Position numbers and translations under genes: made by a program
Source: Aculops lycopersici
Taxonomy: Eukaryota > Arthropoda > Arachnida > Trombidiformes > Eriophyidae
Reading direction: 5' to 3'
DNA length: 64,000 nt
Assembly (NCBI GenBank): GCA_015350385.1
Contig: WNKI01000003.1
Location: 312,644 to 376,643 of the forward strand
Shown: positions 11,326-22,021 of the stretch, in pieces
Layout: each line of letters begins with the position of its first letter
How positions within the stretch are numbered: the stretch's first letter is position 1
The notes under the pieces: model-generated
What the model saw: the letters and a program-made list of their open reading frames with translations, nothing else
What the model was told of the DNA's origin: nothing
Databases searched by the model: none

Positions 11326-12676
11326 GTAAGTTTCGAGTTTTTTGTCACGAGTTTTTTAAACTGCTAGCTTTGTGCGAGTTTGTGTGTGTGTGTGAGTGTT
11401 ACCAATCGAAGTGGATGCATCAATACAAATGGCAAGACCACACAAAGCAGCGAGCAGTGAGTCCACTAGTCGATGCTTCGCTTGCCTACCTTAAAAAAGC
11501 GAGCTTGGTGGTTAGCCAGGTAGCAATTACAATTAAGCATTACTCTTCTAAATTCGAATGACTTTCTTTGAGTTCTCCTTGCTTCTAGTGGGCCTTTCGA
11601 CTAAAAGAGTCGAGTTCCTCCTGATTTCATCAACTCTGACTCAAAAGAGCCGCAGAAAGCATGCAAAGTGAGTGTAAAAAGGAGAAGATGACAGTAAAGT
11701 TACGCAATGCGAAGCTGGCACATGATCAACTGATTGGTCGATTGAGGGACTAGCTTGTTAGCTTGTCCCTTGTGAGCTTAAGTATCTAAGTTGAGTTACG
11801 ATTGTGAGAGTCAATGAAGTTGATGGTTTAATTTGGCCCAGTGTTAACACCTCAAGAAGATTCTCGTTCCACATTCTGAAATTGCAAGCTCCACTCTAAA
11901 GTTCGGCAAGCCACTGCCACAAGCTTTAGTGTGTGTGTATGTCATCTCACCAATCAACCTGACGACGAAGAAAACTCCAGCTCTGTGATAATCTTGGCCA
12001 AGATTAGGCAGCTAGAGTAAAGGTGACAAAACTGCAAGACGATAAAAACGAACGAGCGTATGGCAATTCGAGCTTCTGACACCAAGTCAGCTGAGCTTCT
12101 GAAAATCTATGCCAAAATTTGAATGCTCGTTGTCGTTGCAGTCAATTTGGTTTCCTTCTTCTTCTTCTTCTTAGTCGTCTAGTTTTCACTTAATTGGACT
12201 GGAGGAGGAAAAGTTGCCGCAACAACTCGTAGTTTTGCAGAGAAGTTGGAGGAATGTTGGCGAAAAACTTTCGGTCTAACACCAATCGACTCGCACTTGA
12301 GGAGTGTGAAAGTGAGGTGGCGAGTTTGTCAGTTGGTTAGTTTGTTAGTTAGTTATTTAGTTAGTCAGTTGTATAAAGAAAAACTAGTAGTACTTGTCCT
12401 AATTGGGATCTTGTTATCCAATTAGTCGAGACGCACCACTATCACCTAGCCAACGACTGCGGCTCTGATGGTGTAATTCGCGAGTAACGTTTAATTATGC
12501 GGCCAGCGTCGTCGGGTAGTCATCGTTTAAAATTTAGATATCAATTTGAATGAGAATTGCAGGTTTCGTTTGTTCTTGTGATCTTGCTATTTATTTAGAC
12601 ATATCATTTCGAGCGCTCGCGTTTTCTGACTAGTCATTTAAACACCACCAATTTACCTGAAAGCAGGTACGTGAGT

Positions 12677-13010
<334 letters not shown>

Positions 13011-13499
13011 GAGTGGAGTCCATTGTTTTGCTGTGTTTTGTTTTGGTGGTTTGTTTTATTATCTCGTTCCCGGGGAAGAATTTCAATACAAACGAGTAAA
13101 GCAGCACAAAGCGAGCGATCGATCGATCGGTTTGTATGAAAGAGCAAATAAACTGACAGAAAGACAGCTAATCTCTCCAAAAATTTACCACTCGTTTCCT
13201 GCAGAATTCCAATGGAATCCAGCTCCAAGTTAACTGGCCCAGCAAAAGTGAGAGTCTTCAAATAATGAACTAGTCTTTGGAGGAAATTGGACCAGAAGTA
13301 AAGTTCCAGCGCGAGTTGAGAGAGAGAGAGAAAAATTGAATTGTGAATCGAATCAAATAATTCAGATAGAAAAGTTTCAAGAATATCATCTTTTCGATCA
13401 TTAAACTCCGAATGAACCTATTGATTTGAACGCACGCACACACGTACAAAACCTCAGCACACCGGCACGCGAGCAGCAGGAACCCAGCACGCGACAACC

Positions 13500-16277
13500 A
13501 TGGACCGGCGCCAGCAACAGGTTGCAGTTTCCGCAATGCCGCCACTGCCGCCGCTGGATGTCGCAGACTTTGCGGCAGCGAAACAGCGACATCAAGCAGC
13601 GAAACAAACTTCATTCGAAAAGGAGCCCAACTTGAGCCAGCAACACCAGCGCCACTATAGTCGCAGGTTTGGCGCTGGTGTTGGTGGTTTAGACATGAAC
13701 ATGAACCATTTGGATAGTGGCAATAATAACAAGAATAATGATAATAACATAAATGATAATATCAATAATAATAATAACAATAATAATAATAATAGTAATA
13801 ACAGCAGCAACAAGAACAACAACAATATCATTTTAGGTAGTACAGAAAAATTGCCCGAAAAGTTGTCGTCCTCGTCGTCGGTCTTCTCCTCCTCAACCTC
13901 AAGCATTGATAGTAATAACAAATTGCAAAATAACCTCCAAAAGCCTGCCTCACAAAATGGCCCACGTCCACCTCCCCATAACCAGCAACCACAACAAAAC
14001 CAGCAACAACCAATTAGAACGTCGAGCCCACCCCTGGGAAGCTCGACAACAAGTGGCGGCCAGTCGCCTAAGCGCGCGCGGAGAAACATCAACACCATAC
14101 CAAAGCACAGTGTTTGCATCTATATCATGTTCATCATTATCCTAATCCTCTATATCAAGTACATCTACACAAGCTACGTGAGCCCAAAATGGCGCGACCC
14201 GGAGTCTATTTGCATGACTCCCGGTTGCATTCGAGCGGCAGCTCAACTGTTGAATAATCTCGACAACCGAACGGAACCCTGCGATGACTTCTATCAATTT
14301 GCTTGCGGTAGATGGATTGAAACTCAGCTCATACCGGACGAAAAAACGTCGCTATCTGTGTTCTCTCAAAATACTGCAGATTTAAATGTAAAACTTCGCG
14401 CCTTAATCGAGAGAAAACCAAGGGACCAAGATAGCGAGTCGCCCGATCCACCAATAGTGAGACAGATGAGAAATTTATACAATAGTTGCATGAATCTAAC
14501 AGACATTGAGCAACGCGGCGATGCGCCACTTGTTGATATCTTACGCGATCTCGGTGGTTGGCCAGTGACAGCATCCGTGGCGGCAACACCAACAAACAAC
14601 AGCAAATTCAATTGGTTAGACACGATAATCAAGTTCAGGCACCGGGGATTTTCGCACGACATGATTATTGACCTGTCAGTTGTACCGGATGTGAGAAATA
14701 GCCGGCGTTACATCATTGAATTGGATCAGAGTTCATTGGGTTTACCTGACCGAAGTTACTACTTCAAAGGCTTGAATGACACCACAGTGATGGCTTATTA
14801 CAATCTAATGATTGAGGCTGCCGTTATGTTGGGCGCCCAAAGGCATGAGGCTCGTCAGCAGATGCGCGAGGCTCTGGACTTTGAGACTTCGTTGGCCAGA
14901 ATCTCGGTGCCCCGAGAGCAGAGGCGAAATGTCACCCGATTGTATAACAAAATGTTGATTAGAGATTTGTACAAATTGGCGCCAAACATCGACTGGCAAC
15001 GTTACTTGACAAGTCTGCTTAAGGACGATGACATTGATGTTGATCATGACGAAGTAATCGTAAAAGTTCCATCATTTTTATCCTCAATCGATAAGCTGTT
15101 AGTTCAAACGGAACCCAAAATAATTGCCAATTATATGATGTGGCGAGTCGTGCGCAACTCGATGAGTGGTTTGTCGCGCAGGTGGCGGGAGCTGGCCCAT
15201 GGATATAGCACAGTGACCACTGGGCGTCAGGTAGAGGAGCCCCGATGGGAGCAGTGCCTAGGGTCGCTGGAGGGCGCCCTGGGCACGGCGCTCTCGGCAT
15301 TATATGTCAAGAATCACTTCAACAAACATTCAAAGATTGCTGCCCTTGAAATGGTTGAATATATTAGGGGCGAGTTTATGCGAATCCTAGACGAAGTCGA
15401 TTGGATGGATCCTGAAACGAGAGAGGAGGCAAAGCTTAAGGCTCAGGCAATTTCAGCTTACATTGGGTATCCCGACGAGTTACTCGACGATGAGCTAGTG
15501 GAGGATTTGTATTCGGGCGTTAAAATGTCGCGTACTAATTTCTACCAAAATATTAGAAATCTTAGAATTTGGTCCACTGACTATGCCTTCAATCAGCTGA
15601 GGAAGCCAAATATCCGTGGCGATTGGAAGAAACACGCTCGAGCTGCAGTTGTGAATGCATATTATAACTCGCTTGAAAATAGCATCGAGTTTCCGGCTGG
15701 CATATTGCAAGGCGCCTTCTTTGATGCTGATCGTCCAAATTACATGAACTTTGGGGCCATTGGATATGTTATTGGCCACGAGATTACTCATGGTTTTGAT
15801 GACCGCGGTAGGCAATTCGATAAGGACGGAAACGATCGGAATTGGTGGAAGCCAAAAACGGACGCCAGGTATAGGGAGCGGGCTCAGTGTATCATTGAAC
15901 AGTATGGCAACTATACTGTTCGCGAAAATGGCCTCAAGGTCAATGGGCTCAATACTCAGGGCGAGAATATTGCGGACAATGGCGGCATTAAGGAGGCTTT
16001 TCGAGCCTACCGAAGATGGAGCAAGGACAATGGACGCGAACCCCATTTACCTGGACTCGACTACACGCCCGACCAGCTCTTTTGGATTAGTGCCGCAAAC
16101 ATTTGGTGCGGCAAATTTCGGCCGGAAGTGCTCAAGTTGCGCGTAAACTCGGGTGTCCATTCGCCGGCTCGATTCAGGATCATTGGTCCACTATCTAATG
16201 CGCCAGAATTCGCGCAATCCTTTAACTGCCCCCTAGGTAGTCCAATGAATCCTCGCAAAAAGTGCTCGGTCTGGTGA
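13500..16277 (+). CDS. M13 zinc metallopeptidase (neprilysin/ECE family), type II membrane protein
   Basis: 925-residue single-exon ectoenzyme that trims peptide hormones and other short peptides outside the cell. Residues 1-200 form a cytoplasmic tail with Asn runs and Pro/Gln-rich parts. A signal anchor (IYIMFIIILILYIKYIY) lies at ~205-225. The ectodomain opens with the conserved Cys pattern ICMTPGC, then CDDFYQFACGRW. The zinc site is HEITH (His760 and His764, Glu761 as catalytic base); the third ligand comes from GENIADNGG (Glu822), at the family's usual spacing. NAYYNSLENSIEFPAGILQ matches the substrate-binding NAY/F motif. The C-terminal CSVW is the CxxW ending of the family. The long N-tail exceeds that of mammalian NEP (~27 residues) and ECE1 (~50-70). 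The start ATG has a strong context (CAACCATGG). Arthropods carry many NEP paralogues, so no finer name is given. Confidence 0.95.
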   Translation: MDRRQQQVAVSAMPPLPPLDVADFAAAKQRHQAAKQTSFEKEPNLSQQHQRHYSRRFGAGVGGLDMNMNHLDSGNNNKNNDNNINDNINNNNNNNNNNSNNSSNKNNNNIILGSTEKLPEKLSSSSSVFSSSTSSIDSNNKLQNNLQKPASQNGPRPPPHNQQPQQNQQQPIRTSSPPLGSSTTSGGQSPKRARRNINTIPKHSVCIYIMFIIILILYIKYIYTSYVSPKWRDPESICMTPGCIRAAAQLLNNLDNRTEPCDDFYQFACGRWIETQLIPDEKTSLSVFSQNTADLNVKLRALIERKPRDQDSESPDPPIVRQMRNLYNSCMNLTDIEQRGDAPLVDILRDLGGWPVTASVAATPTNNSKFNWLDTIIKFRHRGFSHDMIIDLSVVPDVRNSRRYIIELDQSSLGLPDRSYYFKGLNDTTVMAYYNLMIEAAVMLGAQRHEARQQMREALDFETSLARISVPREQRRNVTRLYNKMLIRDLYKLAPNIDWQRYLTSLLKDDDIDVDHDEVIVKVPSFLSSIDKLLVQTEPKIIANYMMWRVVRNSMSGLSRRWRELAHGYSTVTTGRQVEEPRWEQCLGSLEGALGTALSALYVKNHFNKHSKIAALEMVEYIRGEFMRILDEVDWMDPETREEAKLKAQAISAYIGYPDELLDDELVEDLYSGVKMSRTNFYQNIRNLRIWSTDYAFNQLRKPNIRGDWKKHARAAVVNAYYNSLENSIEFPAGILQGAFFDADRPNYMNFGAIGYVIGHEITHGFDDRGRQFDKDGNDRNWWKPKTDARYRERAQCIIEQYGNYTVRENGLKVNGLNTQGENIADNGGIKEAFRAYRRWSKDNGREPHLPGLDYTPDQLFWISAANIWCGKFRPEVLKLRVNSGVHSPARFRIIGPLSNAPEFAQSFNCPLGSPMNPRKKCSVW

Positions 16278-16505
16278 GGCAGGGCAAGAATCTATCTAAT
16301 CTATTCACTGATATATCAAAGACAGAGACTTTTCACTATCGTAGTGTTGTGGCAATATAAGACAAACTAATTATAGTAAAAATAACAATTATAACAACAA
16401 ACAATATGAATGACGTTTGTATCTAGCGCTTGAGTATCTAATTCTTTCCTTAAGTATTCTCATGATCATCTTGATGAGTGAGGTTTTCCGCAAGATATAG
16501 CTCAC

Positions 16506-19195
16506 TTACAATGAAGTTGATACAACTTGGTCAGTTCCGTGCACCAATAGAGTCGGGGGTAGACCCTCGGTTAGCAATTCTAAACAATTGAGATAAGCAT
16601 CGTAGCATTCCGACGACTTGGGCGCCATCGGCAGGTACAGGAAGCTAACTGCCGTTTGATCGCTCATACTAACTAGCATCCTGTTGACTGACTTGATGTA
16701 TTGCTGGTCCAAGTTGATCCATTTACTATCGTCCTCAACGCTTAAAGCTGTACTTGTTTCGTCGCTAAGATCGTGGACGATAACATTCAAATCGGCATCT
16801 ATCCTCAACTCGCCCAGTTGCTGTCTCCATTGGATGAATAATCGCTCTTGCTCACTATGATTGGCGCAAATCATTAATCTAATTGAGGTGGCCGACTTCC
16901 ATTTGGGCACCATGTGCAAAACGCACGCTAGCTGCATGATTAGATTTGCACAATTGTCCGGCGAGTGGCTTGGATGGAAAAAGTTGATTGGCCAAATGTC
17001 GATATACTTGAGATTTGAATCCCTCTTGCCCAACTTTTTCATGTCGAACATGTGAAAGTGTCGCGCCAAACAAACACTCTTTTGTAATTTGGTCATTGAA
17101 TCCTTCACCATGGCTACGTACTCCTCGCGAGTTGGCCGACCATTTCGACGTATCTCAAAGGTCTCACTACTATTATAACTACCTAACTCCTGTTCCAGTG
17201 CTTGGTAGCGTTCGTCGTTTTGTAAAAAGTCAATGGGGACAGCGCTGTCATAGAAGCCAAATATAACGGTGTTTAGTTTCATGGCGCCTAGACCTGCGAT
17301 GCGAGCTATGTGTTGCACCCCCTCACGAACACTATTGGCCAGTGTTATCTCGATGAAAGCTTTTACTGTAAATTGACTCAACCACTTAAGCCAAACTGGT
17401 TGCTGTATGATAACAGGATCAATCTCATGTTCTTCGAGCGAACCAACCTCGACGTGTCCGATAACAAAGAGTCCACTTTTCTTGAGATCATTCACGAAAT
17501 CTATCAAAGGCAAACAGGATCTTGGATTCTCAACCATCAATAGAACACGAGGACGCCAAAACTTGACATGCTCCTTTCGAGTGTCCAGCAGTAATAAATA
17601 CTTTCTAACTTGATGGAAAATCAGTGCCTGAGTTATGTTTCCCCATCTAACAGGTGGTGAGCGTACGTGAATACAAAGCATCAATAACATCCAGGTAATA
17701 ATAACTAGCGATGAATATAATGGATTAATAATGAATGTCATTCCAACAGCACCAATGACGCCCAAGACGGATGTGGCTAAATTGAAGTATTTGAAGGAAG
17801 GACGGAAGTTGGGCGCCGATGTCAATAGGCACATCATGCAGGATAAGTTGATTGCAAAGTAGGTGAATAGGAATAATATCGAGCTGATTTGTGCAATTTG
17901 ATTGAGAGAGCCTATAAGAAGCATGAGCTGGATGATGAACCATGTCATTAGAACTGCACCAATGGGATTTCCTTTAACATTTGCCCTTGTAATCGGGTCC
18001 AGTAGCCAACCGAAGAGTCGATCATGAGCAACCGCGTTCATTAGTCTCGAGGCTCCTATTAAATTTGTAAGTGCCGCGGAGATAGTGGCACTAGATATTC
18101 CAATCTCAACAAGTGGTGGCCAAATGTTGGTATACTGCATATATAAGTAGTTATTTTGGAGTAACTCTCGTGAGCAGGAGGCTGCTGAGATCACGAATAG
18201 AGTTGCATACATAACAAATGTGCATATGATTCCTGATAGGGTTCCCAAGGGAATAGATTTGGCTGGATTCTCCAAGTCTCCGGAAATGTTAGCTCCAGCT
18301 AGGACACCTGTGACTCCGGTAAAGAAGACACCAAATACTGTGGCGAAGTCTGTTGGTGTTCCAGTTGTATAGTCTAGTTTGTAATCTGGATAAAGATTTG
18401 TAGTCAAGGTTGTCCAGTCTAAGCCGGTAAAATGGGTTACGTTTGTTGAGTTAAAAATATGATTCTCTTTCGGAATTGCAATCTCGGCGGGCGGCATGAA
18501 TGACAAGCTCATAATAACACAGATCGCAACTGAAACAACGATACTAAATATCACTAGAGTTGTTTTGGCAAACATTGTCGCTCCAAAGATGCAAACAACC
18601 AAATTGAACATGTTGATAATAGATGCGTAGACGAGAGGAAGATCTTCGCCTCCAGGTAAGAAGTTGGCCATTGTTCCATCTGGCCCAAAGTTGTTCATTA
18701 ATCCCTCGACACAGCCGGTCAGATAGAGAGCTGATGAGACGACATTTGCAACAAAGAACAACAATCCAATGGCGCCGCCAAATTCAGGTCCCAACACTCG
18801 ACTGGACATGAAATAGATGCCACCGCCCTTGACGGCTCCATTGGTTGATATGGCCGAGACTGAAAGAATAGTGAATATCAATATAACATAAGCTATGAGC
18901 ATTTGCAATAGTGTCTCAAAAAGTCCAGCATTTCCAAGGATAAAGCCTAGAGATAGTTGATGAGACGGAATGTTGTTGGAACGATGTTAGCATCTAGGTA
19001 TTACACATTTCAAAAAAGTGTTTATCTAGTTAGTTGGTTAAACTATATCTACTTACCTAAACGCAGGAACAGAATGGCGCTGAACATAGCCAGACAAACG
19101 GGTGTGAATACACCCTCAAATGTATTAAGCTTCTTGGGTTCATTTTTGGGTGTGGGCACTAGGTTGGCTCGGTCGCCGGAGCTCTCGATATCCAT
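16506..19195 (-). CDS. SLC12A9: Cation-chloride cotransporter-like SLC12A9 (CIP1)
   Basis: Two coding exons, 19195-19057 and 18946-16506. They join in phase 1 as FLRL|GFIL, which restores TM1. The product is 859 residues. The amino-acid-permease-type core has ~12 membrane spans. NGAVKGGGIYFMSSRVLGPE and the ANISGDLENPAKSIP loop are hallmarks of the SLC12 family. The soluble C-terminal half has the HVKFWRPRVLLMVENPRSC motif and the sequence LPPTLLVHGTDQVVSTSL at the end, as in SLC12A9. The vertebrate protein was first described as a partner of NKCC1 and later linked to lysosomal ion handling; its transported ion is unsettled. Here the N-tail is very short (~30 residues) and no SPAK-type RFxV site is visible. 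A donor CTAG|GTGAGT near 19533 and an acceptor near 19228 suggest one 5'UTR intron. Convergent with the M13 gene, 228 bases apart. Confidence 0.9.
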
Positions 19196-20217
19196 GATGA
19201 ATGTCGATGGTGATGCAGTATCTTAGGATGACTAGATATAGATGGTCTACAATGAGTTACAAAACAATATTGGGCAGCGTGCTAATCACGCAAAAGAATT
19301 GTCATGACAATTCATGACATGGATTTTAAAGTTTGGAATTTTCAAATTTATCCCCTGCTTAGTTTTAGATACATTTGTATACTCAGACTCGAGTGCTTGC
19401 GGCGAGAGCGGAAAGTTAAATTCTAGTGCTTAATCGATGAAACAAAACTTCTGATTATGATAGAGATCCAATGGGTTGACGTAATTAATCTACTATGAAG
19501 AAATCTCTAGATGGTGAACAATAAGACTCACCTAGATAGTTAATGATGATGATGATGAAGTTTGCAAAATTTACTTGTATTTGTTGCTGTCAGTGATGAG
19601 CGAAAACACAACACCATCTGTGGCAACCTGTCCAATATTTTAATGCTAATTTGGCACACCTCAGCCAATTTGATGCACTAAGTATCGTAACTGCCTCTCG
19701 CAGTATGCTCGTTCCCTAGCAAATCGCTGCGAAGTCTGAAGCATCGACAGCTTGCCTGTTTTCACTGACTCACCCGAACTCAATGGTACCGTGTTTGCCG
19801 TAGGCTACCGCTGGCACCATATGTAAAGTTGTTGCCCACTACATACCTTTTTCATTATAAACGATATCGACCAGTGAGAAATGTCAAAAGTTAAGACGAG
19901 GACTCGATGCCATTATAATCTATTGAGAGACTGATATCAAGTTATTACTGTCTGCTGGTGATTGTACTACCTACAACCATATCACATTGTTTGTGGAAAC
20001 CATCATCACATCTCGACTGAAAGCCGAAAAAATTTCGTATTGTTTATAGAAATATATATACTGTTGTTGTTATTACTAGAAATCCAACAGCCATATCACC
20101 AAACTTGATATTCCAAAATCCATTGTCTGATAGTCAAATTAACGAGGACTATTGATAAAATCAACTCGAAAGAAACAGCATCTAGATAATACTACATATA
20201 AAAATACGATATTCACC
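19196..20217. promoter_or_regulatory. Divergent promoter region between SLC12A9 and ARL8
   Basis: ~1 kb separates the two divergent coding starts. It contains a minus-strand splice donor near 19533 (TCTAG|GTGAGT), probably the end of the SLC12A9 5'UTR exon, and AT-rich DNA next to ARL8. No TATA box at a convincing position was found. Confidence 0.4.
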
Positions 20218-20772
20218 ATGTTCTCATTCTTCGAAAAAATTCTCGACTGGTTCAAACGCCTCTTCTGGCAAGAGGAGATGGAATTAACGTTGGTCGGCCT
20301 ACAAAACAGTGGTAAGACTACCTTTGTAAATGTTATTGCCTCTGGTCACTACACCGAGGACATGATCCCAACAGTTGGGTTTAACATGCGCCGAGTTACT
20401 AAGGGTCATGTAACCATCAAAATTTGGGACATCGGCGGACAGCCACGCTTCAGATCAATGTGGGTGAGGTATTGTCGTGGTGTAAACGCCATCATTTATA
20501 TGGTTGACGCCAGTGATCACGAGAAAGTCGAATCATCGCGAGCAGAATTACAAAGTCTTCTGGAAAAACCCGAACTGGCCGGCATTCCTGTTTTGGTGCT
20601 GGGAAACAAACGCGATCTACCCAATTCTTTGGATGAGAAGGAACTAATCACAAGGATGAACTTAAGCTCTATCAATGATAGAGAAATTTGTTGTTATTCG
20701 ATCTCGTGCAAAGAAAAGAGCAACATTGATATCACATTAGAGTGGTTAACGAAGAAGAGCAAATCTACTTGA
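20218..20772 (+). CDS. ARL8: ADP-ribosylation factor-like GTPase 8 (lysosomal)
   Basis: 184 residues, single exon. ARL8 recruits kinesin adaptors and HOPS to lysosomes and axonal vesicle precursors. The N-terminal amphipathic helix MFSFFEKILDWFKRLFW is the acetylated membrane anchor of ARL8, which lacks the myristoylated Gly2 of other ARFs. The G1 loop is GLQNSGKT, switch I is MIPTVGFNMR, G3 is WDIGGQPRF, G4 is NKRD and G5 is SISCKE. WEEMELTLVGLQ-type wording (QEEMELTLVGLQ) is diagnostic of the subfamily. An ATG 66 bases upstream (20152) is in frame, but the ATG at 20218 has the stronger context (CACCATG) and gives the family length. Poly(A) signals AATAAA occur near 21145. Confidence 0.97.
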   Translation: MFSFFEKILDWFKRLFWQEEMELTLVGLQNSGKTTFVNVIASGHYTEDMIPTVGFNMRRVTKGHVTIKIWDIGGQPRFRSMWVRYCRGVNAIIYMVDASDHEKVESSRAELQSLLEKPELAGIPVLVLGNKRDLPNSLDEKELITRMNLSSINDREICCYSISCKEKSNIDITLEWLTKKSKST

Positions 20773-22021
20773 TTGTCTTGAAGTTATATTCTTAACTCTA
20801 TCAACTCAACTGTCAAAGAACCAGAAACATGAAAACAAAAAAAACTATAACTCATCAACTTGGTCAGCCCAGTAAAATTGTAATTAATGTACACTAAGTT
20901 ACAACAAACATCACCACCATAGTTAATCTACTCTATATAAATTGCACCTATTGATACATAGTGACACTAAGGTTGCTAATGTTGTTGGCCAAATCATCGA
21001 ATGGCTAGTACCTATTCTACACCATATTTACAGATCCAAATCCACGTCGCGAAGCGATTCAAATCGAAATGTTTCAGGCAGAAAGAAAGAAAGAAAGAAA
21101 AGAGAACTCGAAGGAAGAGAGTTTGAACTTGAAGGCATGTTGGCAATAAATAAAGATGAAGCCTCTTATACAATATAAGTCAAAATCAACATATTACATC
21201 CAAAGTCGCTGACCATCTTAGACTATTTACAAGTAATAGTATTATGATTCTGTTTATATACAATCGATTAGATTTTCCTTCATTGGCCCGAGTTTCTCCA
21301 CCTCGGCTCTGCAGTATTAGAAATAGAAAGGAAGAGATATTAGACAGGAAGTTAGAGATTAGTTAGGATGGAGATGAAAGCAAGGGTTTAGTTAGATTAT
21401 AGTAAATGATGGCAAGCTGTCAAGCTGCTAGTCTAGTCTAATCTAATCTAGATGCATACTTTTGCAAAATTGCTTATGCTGAGGCCAGTCGTTAATTCTA
21501 CATTGGACACTACAATAATGGGCTTGGTTGCAAACGCCGCAACGAATGTTGGCTAAACGGCCACAACTTGCTCGTGAGCAATACTTTGTGGCAGTGACTA
21601 TGGTGATTTTTTTCGTATGTTCAGATCGTTTAGGTCGGCACAGGTGTCAAGCAGCGGTAATGATTATGGTTGAACATAGAGCATGTAGCGGTTGCGATAA
21701 GATGAGTTTTGGTATGAGTATATAGGTGTCAAGCATTCGGTTAGATTGATTGGTTGATAAAATTAGGCTAGCTTAAGTTTTCAAGTAAGCTCTTAAGCTT
21801 GCAACTAACTACTGCAATCTACTTACTGATCCGCATTTTATTATTGGACATATCGGCAAGCGGCATGCCGGTGAAAGATTTGCGCCTATCGATGAGGTCG
21901 TCGGGCATAGTGTCATCCTCGAAGGCTACATGAGAAGAGAACATGCAATTGAATTTATGGTATTGAATGAGAAACATGCGCATTCGGTTAGCTTACCTAT
22001 TTGTGATTATCGAGATCTAAT
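20773..22021. other. Region between ARL8 and the DIX-like gene (convergent)
   Basis: Holds the ARL8 3'UTR (AATAAA at 21145-21150) and, on the minus strand, a splice-flanked open segment at 21827-21925 listed separately. A possible minus-strand terminal exon begins after CTGCAG near 21318. No other coding sequence is convincing. Confidence 0.4.
21827..21925 (-). other. Putative 99-nt alternative coding exon of the upstream membrane-protein gene
   Basis: On the minus strand this segment has a good acceptor (pyrimidine-rich, TCTCATGTAG|CC) and a consensus donor (GGATCA|GTAAGT). It is open as FEDDTMPDDLIDRRKSFTG, followed by MPLADMSNNKMRI, with phase 1 at both ends. An internal donor in the gene at 22022-25645 (TTTAG|GTAGGT, ~22185) is also phase 1 and would join PTL to AFEDDT. 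A next acceptor near 21318 would close the frame after ~9 codons. RRKS resembles a basophilic kinase site. I do not recognise the peptide. Confidence 0.4.

Noticed and set aside
13655..14119. 154-codon minus-strand frame with a poly-Leu run
   Set aside because: The Leu run is the antisense of the Asn/Ser codon repeats in the M13 peptidase tail.
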